Assembly: GCA_040882265.1 (NCBI GenBank)
Contig: JBBEBO010000189.1
Span: forward strand, 1 to 11,842
DNA from: Brumimicrobium sp040882265
GTDB taxonomy: Bacteria > Bacteroidota > Bacteroidia > Flavobacteriales_D > Crocinitomicaceae
Direction of reading: 5' to 3'
DNA length: 11,842 nt
In this document: positions 4,980-11,842 of the stretch, one piece after another
Position numbering within the stretch: position 1 is the stretch's first letter
How the letters are laid out: every line of letters begins with the position of its first letter
Made by a program: the position numbers and the translations under genes
The notes under the pieces: model-generated
Told to the model about the DNA's origin: nothing
Seen by the model: the letters and a program-made list of their open reading frames with translations, nothing else
Databases searched by the model: none

Positions 4980-7900
4980 GGTGATGGGTTTAATCTGTTT
5001 AACATAAAATTTATAATAATTTGCTCAGGTGTCCATTGTGGTGTGAGGTAAAAAAGAGAATATTCATGCCATTGTGGATTGGTACTTTTAAAGTTTTTTG
5101 CTTTGTATGTTTTATTATCAGAAAAAAAGGCTTCAGCTCTTTCGTCAGCATCTTTTTCTATCCATAAATCATCGTGATACCCTTGATATCCAAATGAATA
5201 TCCCGTAGCTAAACTAGGTAATCCATATTTTGTTATGAATAAAGGACCTGCAACTTGGCTTTGAAGGTAATGACCATATTCATGTCTTTTTAAATCTTCG
5301 GTTGGCTTGTTCTCCACGTTAATATAACTACCTAAAGCTATACCACGACCACCCATACCAAAAAAGAGAGCGTCATACGAATTTTCAACAACAGTTGAAC
5401 CGTGAAAATATTCAACAGATTCAACACCACCCCAGTAGTTTTCCGCTTGGCTATATCCTAAGCCGAGTCCAGTTTGGGGTGCTTGCCACGTCAATCTAGA
5501 TATAATTTCCCAACTTCTTCCTAAAAACTTTTTGTTTGGATCACTGGCAAAGAGACCCCCCGTTATTTTTAGACTATGCCAACCTCTGTGATTAGCTTCT
5601 TGCCAGGCATTACTAAATCTGCTGCTTCCTTCACTGAAGAATCCGTCAACAAAACCTGTGACCCATGACTCGATAGCAAACTCACCACTTGGATCCGTGT
5701 ATCTTAAAGGATTATTCCAAACATAACTATAACGGTTATAGCTTTGAGAAAATAAAGGATCTTGTACATAATTATCTGGAGAAAGCATTCTGCCTAAAAT
5801 AGGATCATAAATACGACCGTTCATATTGATAAGGTCAAAGTGAGGAAGGTGCTCATGACCTGTATAGCCACGTAACCATGTTGGAGATTCGGTAATGTTA
5901 TTCTGCGTCCAATTGCTTGAATTACGATACCTGCCCCATGGATCAAAAGATTGTTCTAAAACTACATTACCGCTTTCATCTGTTAAAGCTACAATACTTC
6001 CCAAATGGTCTTTGTAGGTGAAATAAGTTTCTGTCTCGGTAGTGCCATTTTCCTCTTCTTCTAAGACAATAGCCGTCATACCATCACCTGCGTTGACGTA
6101 GTTAATATGGCGCGTTGTGTTTCCTTCTACTTCTTTTTCGTAAAGTCCAACAAAATATTTTTCCATCGCTAAGCCATTTTGGTCGTAGAAAGTTGTTTTA
6201 CGACGTTGTTTGTCGTGGCCGTAGAGGAATTCTAAGGTGTTGTCTCCTTCTGTAATTGTAGAGGCTTTGTTAAGCGCATTATAAGTAATATCTTGAGTAA
6301 GTAAACTGATGTCTTGAATGTCGTTGGTCACTTCCGTAACTGCGTTTGGTTTTGTAGGATGGTATTCATAATCGCCTGCATCAGTTTTATCCGTAATATT
6401 TCCGTTAGGAGCATAATTCATTTCTATATTATTTAATACTAAACCTGAATTCATTTGAGCTGCTCTTGCTTTGGTCAAACGGTTAAGATTATCATATTCA
6501 AACAATTCTTCAATTTGTTTGTTGATGTCTTGACGCTTAGAAAGATTTCCTGTTTCTGAGTTCCAGTTGTAAATATGATGTTGCACACTTCCTGCATTGA
6601 TTTCTTCTAGGTTTTGGAACGCATCGTAAAAAAGTTGTGTGATCACACCATCTCCTTTTTTATAGGAAACAAATCGACCAAAGGCATCCTGAGTAAATCC
6701 TTCCCATAAAGTGCTGTTGTTTCCATCTTCTACCTTAACCAAGTAACCATTGTTATCATAAATATTATTCACGACAAAACCGTTCGGGTAGATGACTTGC
6801 TCTTGTTGATTTAAGTTATTTAAAATGTACTCAAACTCGAAACTTTCACCCTCAATTATTTCAGTTGATTTAACCAATCTGTTGAACATGTCATATTCAA
6901 AAGTCTGTTCATGATCACTGGTTGTAATTTTTTCGATATTATTTATACCTTGCCCACTTGTTATATACTCATAATTTACGATGTGTCCGTTATTATTCGT
7001 TTGTTCAAGACGTCCAAAATCATCATAAGCGTAGGTTTTTACCTCATTGTTAGCATTGACGCTTTCAGTAATATCACCAAAAGCATTGTATTCATAACTA
7101 GTTTCACCAGCATTAACATCAATTAGTTTTGTTTGACGTCCCAAAACATCGTATTCAGATGATGCTGTAATTTCGTTATTTACTTTGACTTCTTTCATAC
7201 CTCCATGACTAAAATAGGAATATTCTGTTAAACCACCATTGTCTTGAGATTTTATTAATTGACCTGAAGCATCTTGGTAGGTCTTGGAGGTTGTTCCGTC
7301 AGGGTTTGTGATAGTAGTGATAAGCTCTCCATTTATTACTTCGTAATTATGAGAGGTTATTTCATTATTGTATTCTACTGTTGAAATTCTATTGTAGTCA
7401 TCATAAGTGTTTTCTGTAAAATTAATATTTGAAGACCCAACTAAAAAAGGATCAGTTTGAGCAACTACTTGTCCTTTTTCGTTATAGGTCGAGACAGTTG
7501 CAATTGGTGCATCCTTTCCTTGAATAACTTTCATACGCTTCTGCCCTAAACAATTGTAATACACCCAAGTATTGGGTTGACCAGCAGTTGTTGTTTTTAT
7601 AAACCACATCAAATCATCAGCATTGGTAGGGTTGCCGTTAGTAGCTGGAGGATTTGTATTGAACCATGATTTTTCAATTTCAGTAACAATACCATCTTTA
7701 CTCACCGTCTGCTCTACTCTCCCAAAATCATCATAAGTGGCTGTTGAAACTAATCCATCAACATCTGTTATACTGACAGGTTTATCAAATAGTGGGTGAT
7801 ACTGAATTGTCGATTCTTGATCCATTTCATTGATCAGTTTTATTGGTAAACGTCCATGGTTGTCGAATTGTGTTTCAGTTACTCGGTCTACATGTCCTTG

Positions 7901-10900
7901 TGATTGAATAGTTGTTTTTATCACATTTCCAAAAATGTCATGGTTATATTTCTCTGTAATTTCAAATGGAGTGTTAACGTTTGTTTTTCTTTGTATTAGG
8001 TTTCCTTTGTTTGAGTTGTAGTTATAATTTTCTTCAGTTATAAATGATTGTTCGTTCGGTCTTGAAACAGTTGTTTTCTGTTGAGTTAATTTATTGTCAA
8101 ACCCTAAACTAGTTCCGAAATGATTATAACTATATTCATTAACTACATGTTGTACCATCGTATTGTTAGAATAAATTTTTGAATTTTCTTCTGTCAAATT
8201 TTTATTATTATCGTAAGTGAAATCTGTTACAGTTATAACTTTATTTAGATGGTCTGTTTGAACTGACTTAGTCACCTCCAAATCAAATCGTAATCCACTG
8301 TAAACTGTTAGTTCTGAAGTGAATTCTACTTCAGATATATCATTTCCGTTTAAATCTAAAACTGAGTTTTTAACTTGAAAAGGGACAAATAAATTTGGAT
8401 GAGCGGTTTGGTTATTAGAACGTAAAATGGTTTTTTCGGAAATTGATTTTTTTTCATTAACTAAATCAATTGTTTCATTTTCCAAAAATCCTAAAAACCC
8501 AATACCTCTAAATCCTGCTTTACCTCCTTTATATTTATAGGAAACTTCATTTTCAGTGCCAACTGGAGAAGGAGTTAAAACACTTTTTACAATGGGAATA
8601 GTAGGTACAATATCTCTTAAAACATATGGAGTTGTACCTGCAGGGTTATTCTTATGTTCGTAATCATCATTTTGTGGTAGGAAGTCATAATTAATTTGAA
8701 TTTCATTTAAAAACTCGTCTTTAATATTGGTTAATAAATTATGCTTACTATTAATAGGGTTAAACGACCTCAAACGCACTGTACCATTTGACGAGTTACA
8801 ATTAAAAAGACTAAGAAAACCATCTCCATTAAAATCCATGAAAGGGATACTCGTTAATGATACTCCACCTAGAAACGGTTCTTCAATTCTCTCCATTTCG
8901 TATATTTCTCCGTTATATGAATAAACATCAATAATATTATTATCTGTAGCGTTTTGGGCATAATTTCTATAAATATGAACTATATCCGATATACCATTTT
9001 TGTCTATATCAACAATTCTTACACCGCTTAGCCAACTATTGTGCATACCGGAAATACCAAGAGCTGGAAACGTTGGTGTACCCTGAAAGTTGAATGGTTT
9101 AAATTCTACTATATTTTCAACTCCATCGGAGTGTACAATAAGCGCTGAACCATCTTCTTTATAAATTAAAAAATCAGTATTACCATCTTGGTTAAAATCA
9201 GAAGGTCTTATCTTTAACTCTGAATGGTTTGAAAAATTACTTGGCAAAGGATTATTTATGTGGGCAACTTTATTCTCGTTATAAGTGTTAGAACCTATTC
9301 CATCGCTTTTAAAGTCGAATATTTCAAGTGAATTGGGATATAAAACTGAAAGGTCTGTTTTACCGTCTCCATTAAAATCACTCAAGGAGATTTCCTCAGA
9401 TGCATTGAGGTACTTTAATCCAACAAGATCCAATTCATAAAGGTCGGGACCAGAAGGGCCGAAATTTACTAAAAGACCATGATAAATCATATCTGATTCG
9501 TTATAGGTGAGAACCATAATATCCGATAATCCGTCCCCAGTAAAATCTCCAATTTGAAGTCCTTTTTCTGGGTTAAAGCGATCCTGAACAGTATTGTTTA
9601 ATCCAATAGTTTCAGTGCTAATTGCACTATTTTCACTAAATTCGTTAATAGTTATATCAGTAATTATATAACCATTTACTTCATCACCGAAAACTTGATA
9701 GGTGACTATATCTGCTCTGCCATTACCTGTAAAATCCTGAATATGCTGAGTTTGACTAGAGACATTCAATGTTAGTTCATTCCCATAAATTTGTTGACCA
9801 ATTTGAATTGGTTGTTCTTGAAAGATATCAAAAGTATTATCTCCATTATTTGTATAAATTATCCATTTAATATAAACTTTAGTGTTATTGACATCGGTAA
9901 TAAACTGTTTTGCAAATAAATCTAGCAAACCGTCTCCATTATAGTCACCACCAGCATAAAATTCGGTGTTAGGATTAACATTCTGAAATGTTTGTAGTGT
10001 CTCCAACGGAAAATGATCAATTTGTTCTCCATATTTAAAATGAATGGGGTTCAAAGAACTATTGCTAGATTCTTTTGATACTTTTTTTAGATATGAAGCA
10101 TTATTGTAACCGTATTCAAAACTATATGAATGTATCTTTTGTCCAGAGTTTTTAATTATAACTTCCTTTAAAACGCTATTCTTTAAAATTTGTACTCCTC
10201 CATAATAAATAGATTTTTTATCTTGACGTTGTTGGTATTTAAACTCAACATTAATAACATGGTTTAAGTTACTAGAATGTCCCCCATAATTAATTTGTTT
10301 TAAGCGAATTTCTTTGGCCACACTTTCGTATATAAAATCTATATGGTTTCCATTTTTATCAATTATTTTGTTTATGCTATAAATTACTTTTATTGAATTT
10401 TCATTTTCAAAAAAAGAATTTTTAGAATTTCCATATTCAATTATTACTCCTTCTTTTGTTTCTAACGTAAAGTAGTCAGGTGTAGTGCCGTTACCATGAG
10501 AGGTGACTCTAGAAAAGTTATCAATTTCAGTTGAATAAATTGTTCCATCATCTCCATAACTGCCATTTTCAGCATACAGCCTATTATTATCTAATTCAAA
10601 CTTATCAGTTCCGTCAAGCATTAATCCTTGACTTTCACCATCTCTATATAAATGTTTCTTCGAAAGTTTAATTGATGAGACACCATTTAAAGTCCATCCC
10701 ATTCCAAGAATGTCATTAGGGTTAAAACTATTATACTCAATAGATAGGTTGGGTTGTAAATTATTAACACCTTTAGGAATCTCAATCGGTAGGAAATAAC
10801 TAGCCGCTCCAGTCTGAGATACATTAAATTTTGATTCAATTTTCCCTATCTCTTTATTATTATCTAGTTGTAACGAATTAAATTGATTGGAGGAATATAA

Positions 10901-11137
10901 GTCTGAATAACTAACAGACTTCTCTATAAAAGCTTCCATCCTATCCGATGAACTAGATTCAAACTCGTATCCTGGCAAAAACTCCACTCTTTCATCTGCC
11001 ATATATATTTTATTACCTTGATCAGGTTGATCAAGTGTAATAATATTATCATGTATAACTTGTTGAGCTTTAATAGTGTAACTTGAAATTAAAGCGAAAA
11101 AAGTTATAATTAGCGTATTCAATAGTATCTTCAACAT
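4976..11137 (-). CDS. Giant secreted SpvB/FG-GAP/YD-repeat RHS protein with metallopeptidase-like C-terminus
   Basis: At 2053 residues this is the main gene of the window. In order: a Sec signal peptide (1-24, ending IKA before QQ); an SpvB/TcB-like N-terminal region (about 100-370, with SQTGAASYFLPIEIPKG and PNDILGMGWTLNGVSSI); seven FG-GAP/VCBS calcium-loop repeats (D398, D468, D531, D587, D647, D710, D768); a TcB-like linker with GGKAGFRGIGFLGF (871-884); many YD repeats (about 970-1660, such as YDDFGRVEQT); an RHS core (about 1675-1818, YKDHLGSIVALTD ... DPWGRYR ... GRIYDPILGRMLSPDNY ... NNPLRYTDPSG); and a separate C-terminal domain (1819-2053) with HEYGH and EKDAD. RHS/TcB-TcC proteins fold into a hollow cocoon that holds the C-terminal part. 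There is no T9SS sorting domain on this chain and no frameshift. It lies 22 bases after a tail-fibre-like gene and overlaps the next lipoprotein gene by 4 bases. Cargo function and export beyond the periplasm are inferred. Confidence 0.95.
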   Translation of the reverse strand: MLKILLNTLIITFFALISSYTIKAQQVIHDNIITLDQPDQGNKIYMADERVEFLPGYEFESSSSDRMEAFIEKSVSYSDLYSSNQFNSLQLDNNKEIGKIESKFNVSQTGAASYFLPIEIPKGVNNLQPNLSIEYNSFNPNDILGMGWTLNGVSSIKLSKKHLYRDGESQGLMLDGTDKFELDNNRLYAENGSYGDDGTIYSTEIDNFSRVTSHGNGTTPDYFTLETKEGVIIEYGNSKNSFFENENSIKVIYSINKIIDKNGNHIDFIYESVAKEIRLKQINYGGHSSNLNHVINVEFKYQQRQDKKSIYYGGVQILKNSVLKEVIIKNSGQKIHSYSFEYGYNNASYLKKVSKESSNSSLNPIHFKYGEQIDHFPLETLQTFQNVNPNTEFYAGGDYNGDGLLDLFAKQFITDVNNTKVYIKWIIYTNNGDNTFDIFQEQPIQIGQQIYGNELTLNVSSQTQHIQDFTGNGRADIVTYQVFGDEVNGYIITDITINEFSENSAISTETIGLNNTVQDRFNPEKGLQIGDFTGDGLSDIMVLTYNESDMIYHGLLVNFGPSGPDLYELDLVGLKYLNASEEISLSDFNGDGKTDLSVLYPNSLEIFDFKSDGIGSNTYNENKVAHINNPLPSNFSNHSELKIRPSDFNQDGNTDFLIYKEDGSALIVHSDGVENIVEFKPFNFQGTPTFPALGISGMHNSWLSGVRIVDIDKNGISDIVHIYRNYAQNATDNNIIDVYSYNGEIYEMERIEEPFLGGVSLTSIPFMDFNGDGFLSLFNCNSSNGTVRLRSFNPINSKHNLLTNIKDEFLNEIQINYDFLPQNDDYEHKNNPAGTTPYVLRDIVPTIPIVKSVLTPSPVGTENEVSYKYKGGKAGFRGIGFLGFLENETIDLVNEKKSISEKTILRSNNQTAHPNLFVPFQVKNSVLDLNGNDISEVEFTSELTVYSGLRFDLEVTKSVQTDHLNKVITVTDFTYDNNKNLTEENSKIYSNNTMVQHVVNEYSYNHFGTSLGFDNKLTQQKTTVSRPNEQSFITEENYNYNSNKGNLIQRKTNVNTPFEITEKYNHDIFGNVIKTTIQSQGHVDRVTETQFDNHGRLPIKLINEMDQESTIQYHPLFDKPVSITDVDGLVSTATYDDFGRVEQTVSKDGIVTEIEKSWFNTNPPATNGNPTNADDLMWFIKTTTAGQPNTWVYYNCLGQKRMKVIQGKDAPIATVSTYNEKGQVVAQTDPFLVGSSNINFTENTYDDYNRISTVEYNNEITSHNYEVINGELITTITNPDGTTSKTYQDASGQLIKSQDNGGLTEYSYFSHGGMKEVKVNNEITASSEYDVLGRQTKLIDVNAGETSYEYNAFGDITESVNANNEVKTYAYDDFGRLEQTNNNGHIVNYEYITSGQGINNIEKITTSDHEQTFEYDMFNRLVKSTEIIEGESFEFEYILNNLNQQEQVIYPNGFVVNNIYDNNGYLVKVEDGNNSTLWEGFTQDAFGRFVSYKKGDGVITQLFYDAFQNLEEINAGSVQHHIYNWNSETGNLSKRQDINKQIEELFEYDNLNRLTKARAAQMNSGLVLNNIEMNYAPNGNITDKTDAGDYEYHPTKPNAVTEVTNDIQDISLLTQDITYNALNKASTITEGDNTLEFLYGHDKQRRKTTFYDQNGLAMEKYFVGLYEKEVEGNTTRHINYVNAGDGMTAIVLEEEENGTTETETYFTYKDHLGSIVALTDESGNVVLEQSFDPWGRYRNSSNWTQNNITESPTWLRGYTGHEHLPHFDLINMNGRIYDPILGRMLSPDNYVQDPLFSQSYNRYSYVWNNPLRYTDPSGEFAIESWVTGFVDGFFSEGSSRFSNAWQEANHRGWHSLKITGGLFASDPNKKFLGRSWEIISRLTWQAPQTGLGLGYSQAENYWGGVESVEYFHGSTVVENSYDALFFGMGGRGIALGSYINVENKPTEDLKRHEYGHYLQSQVAGPLFITKYGLPSLATGYSFGYQGYHDDLWIEKDADERAEAFFSDNKTYKAKNFKSTNPQWHEYSLFYLTPQWTPEQIIINFMLNRLNPSP
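4979..5683 (-). other. C-terminal gluzincin-like metallopeptidase domain of the RHS protein
   Basis: Residues 1819-2053, after the RHS core. HEYGHYLQSQVAG starts at 1952 and gives the zinc motif HExxH (H1952, E1953, H1956). Thirty-seven residues after H1956, EKDADERAEAFF starts at 1994 and gives ExxAD, the third-ligand motif of many gluzincin peptidases (E1994). A hydrophobic, glycine-rich segment (GLPSLATGYSFGYQGYHDDLW) lies between them. The first part (1819-1945) is rich in aromatic residues and glycines and may be a pro-region or membrane-interacting part. I recall RHS C-termini in Bacteroidota with a similar HEYGHYLQS...GLPS...EKDA pattern, so this looks like a recurring domain. Catalytic activity and target are unknown. 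Confidence 0.72.
5684..6115 (-). other. RHS core with DPSG terminus
   Basis: Residues about 1675-1818. The landmarks are YKDHLGSIVALTDESG (1708-1723), SFDPWGRYR (1730-1738), GYTGHEHL (1757-1764), LINMNGRIYDPILGRMLSPD (1769-1788) and the end PLRYTDPSG (1810-1818). This matches the PxxxxDPxG autoproteolysis motif of RHS and TccC proteins, but the usual leucine after the glycine is glutamate here. The aspartates of SPD (1788) and DPSG (1815) are both kept, so self-cleavage remains possible. Confidence 0.9.
6158..8230 (-). repeat. YD-repeat region of the RHS protein
   Basis: Residues about 970-1660 hold a long series of degenerate YD repeats, for example YNHDIFGNVIKT (1064), YDDFGRVEQT (1135), YDDYNRIST (1245), YDVLGRQTKL (1329), YNAFGDITES (1350), YDDFGRLEQT (1371), YDMFNRLVKS (1415), YDNLNRLTKA (1548) and YNALNKASTI (1619). 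In solved RHS and TcB-TcC structures these repeats form the spiral beta-sheet wall of a closed shell around the C-terminal cargo. Borders are approximate. Confidence 0.9.
8798..9952 (-). repeat. Seven FG-GAP/VCBS calcium-binding repeats in the RHS protein
   Basis: Residues about 396-780. The loops read DYNGDGLLD (398), DFTGNGRAD (468), DFTGDGLSD (531), DFNGDGKTD (587), DFNQDGNTD (647), DIDKNGISD (710) and DFNGDGFLS (768), spaced by 56-70 residues. Seven such units are the number needed for a closed seven-bladed beta-propeller, as in integrin alpha chains and the TcB propeller that binds the Tc translocation pore. The last loop has serine in place of the final aspartate. Confidence 0.88.
10028..10840 (-). 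other. SpvB/TcB-like N-terminal domain of the RHS protein
   Basis: Residues about 100-370. The segment with SQTGAASYFLPIEIPKG (107-123), LQPNLSIEYNS (127-137) and ILGMGWTLNGVSSI (143-156) is the hallmark of the Salmonella SpvB / insecticidal TcB N-terminal domain. A run of beta-strand-like segments follows up to HFKYGE (366-371), where the FG-GAP block begins. Borders are approximate. Confidence 0.85.
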
Positions 11138-11159
11138 AACTAAGATCTTTAGGTTAGTA

Positions 11160-11842
11160 TTACTTCTTCAATTCAGCTTTCAGTTGCTCAATTTCTTTCT
11201 GTTGTTGTTTTAAAAGTTCTTGCTGTTTTTCCAACAATTCTTGCTGTTCAATTAGATAAAGCGTTAACTCTTCCACTTTTTCCATGGTGATTTTTGCTGT
11301 TTCTCCTAAGTCAACTCCATTTTCTTCCACTTCCTCAGCGGATGGAACATTTGGTAAGTGACCGTTTTGAGCGATAAATGCCTTTACTTTGTTTAAAGGC
11401 ATTAATTCATAATCTGTTTTAAAAACATAATCAGGCCAGACTTCTTCATCAACAACTATTTTTCTTGCGTACAAAGTTTCATCATTAGCATCAACATAAA
11501 CTATTTTACGGTTATCGTTAGAAATTGTGAAAACTCTATCGGTTGCACCTTGATAAGATGAGTTATGGTTCAAACTTAATTCACCAGCAGATTTAAGCTC
11601 TAATGCAACGTGTTCCGTTTGTGTTTGAGGGTTATAGTTTCCAAGTGTAAGAACTGTATTGCTTGACACATTCGATCTAAAACCACTTATCAATGAAGAG
11701 CCTGAGTATTCTCGGCCTACTTCAAGTTTTCTGGTTTGTGTTGTGCCACGAATATCTAGAAGTTTTTGAGGCGAATTTGTTCCGACTCCAATATAAACGT
11801 CTGGACAAAGACTAAAAATTTTAGAAGTTCCATTACTCCAAG
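11160..11842 (-). CDS. Tail-fibre/adhesin-like protein, C-terminal part (start beyond window)
   Basis: The frame is open from the right edge (first full codon 11840-11838) to the stop at 11160, giving the last 226 residues; the N-terminus is outside the window. A TTG at 11693 could be misread as a start, but the frame continues upstream with VYIGVGTNSPQKLLDIRG, the 'GIGTxSPxxxLDVxG' motif that typically begins the C-terminal module of phage-tail-fibre-like and surface proteins in Bacteroidota. Later comes DYVFKTDYELMPLNKVKAFI followed by NGHLPNVPSAEEVEENGVDL, also typical, and then a glutamine-rich coiled coil (about the last 45 residues: EKVEELTLYLIEQQELLEKQ onward). These proteins are thought to trimerise. 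It lies 22 bases before the RHS gene on the same strand and is very probably in the same operon. Function is unknown; a surface or appendage role is inferred. Confidence 0.88.
   Translation of the reverse strand, partial: WSNGTSKIFSLCPDVYIGVGTNSPQKLLDIRGTTQTRKLEVGREYSGSSLISGFRSNVSSNTVLTLGNYNPQTQTEHVALELKSAGELSLNHNSSYQGATDRVFTISNDNRKIVYVDANDETLYARKIVVDEEVWPDYVFKTDYELMPLNKVKAFIAQNGHLPNVPSAEEVEENGVDLGETAKITMEKVEELTLYLIEQQELLEKQQELLKQQQKEIEQLKAELKK

Noticed and set aside
6911..7126. Plus-strand frame inside the YD-repeat region
   Set aside because: It is antisense to repeated YD motifs; it is rich in Ile and Ser as expected from reverse-strand reading.
8727..8924. Plus-strand frame inside the FG-GAP region
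   Set aside because: It is antisense to a calcium-loop repeat and has no features of its own.
11691..11693. TTG start for the tail-fibre-like gene
   Set aside because: The frame continues to the window edge and encodes a typical GVGTxSP motif upstream, so the TTG is an internal leucine codon.
3073..11842. Insertion sequence or prophage carrying the RHS operon
   Set aside because: No transposase, integrase, terminal inverted repeats or tRNA attachment site is visible within the window; the right border is not included, so this cannot be fully excluded.

Overview
The window looks like a chromosomal piece of an AT-rich member of the Bacteroidota, probably of the flavobacterial branch. The evidence is a small protein with a type IX secretion (T9SS) C-terminal sorting domain, several lipoproteins with Bacteroidota-style signal peptides, a tail-fibre-like protein of a kind common in flavobacteria, weak or absent Shine-Dalgarno sequences, and one TAnnTTTG-type -7 box. 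This placement rests on gene style only, because no rRNA or marker phylogeny is available.

Left part (1-2984, + strand): housekeeping and regulatory genes. A REC + sigma-54 AAA+ response regulator (90-1259) ends without the usual Fis-type helix-turn-helix. It is followed 35 bases later by peptidyl-tRNA hydrolase (pth, 1295-1918). A 205-base gap holds a perfect 42-base palindrome (1969-2010), flanked by degenerate AT-rich short repeats that run in mirrored orientation. A fructosamine kinase family protein (2124-2984) follows.

Right part (3073 to beyond 11842, - strand): six tightly packed genes that read as one operon entering from the right edge. In transcription order they are the C-terminal part of a tail-fibre/adhesin-like protein (start outside the window), a 2053-residue secreted SpvB/FG-GAP/YD-repeat/RHS-core protein (11137-4976), three small putative lipoproteins (4979-4497, about 4489-3947, 3942-3553), and a 153-residue T9SS-sorted protein carrying one isolated YD-type motif (3534-3073). 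Gaps between them are 22, -4, about 7, 4 and 18 bases.

The most interesting object is the RHS protein. After its RHS core ends at a DPSG motif (residue 1818) there is a separate domain of about 235 residues with HEYGH (1952-1956) and EKDAD (1994-1998), the pattern of a zinc gluzincin peptidase (HExxH + ExxAD). The overall architecture resembles TcB and TcC of Tc toxins joined in one chain with a metallopeptidase-like cargo. The three lipoproteins sit where a polymorphic-toxin locus would carry immunity genes, and the first overlaps the RHS stop by ATGA. The solitary-YD T9SS protein ends the cassette. Whether this is a toxin-immunity system, a surface adhesin/protease complex or something else cannot be decided from sequence reading alone.
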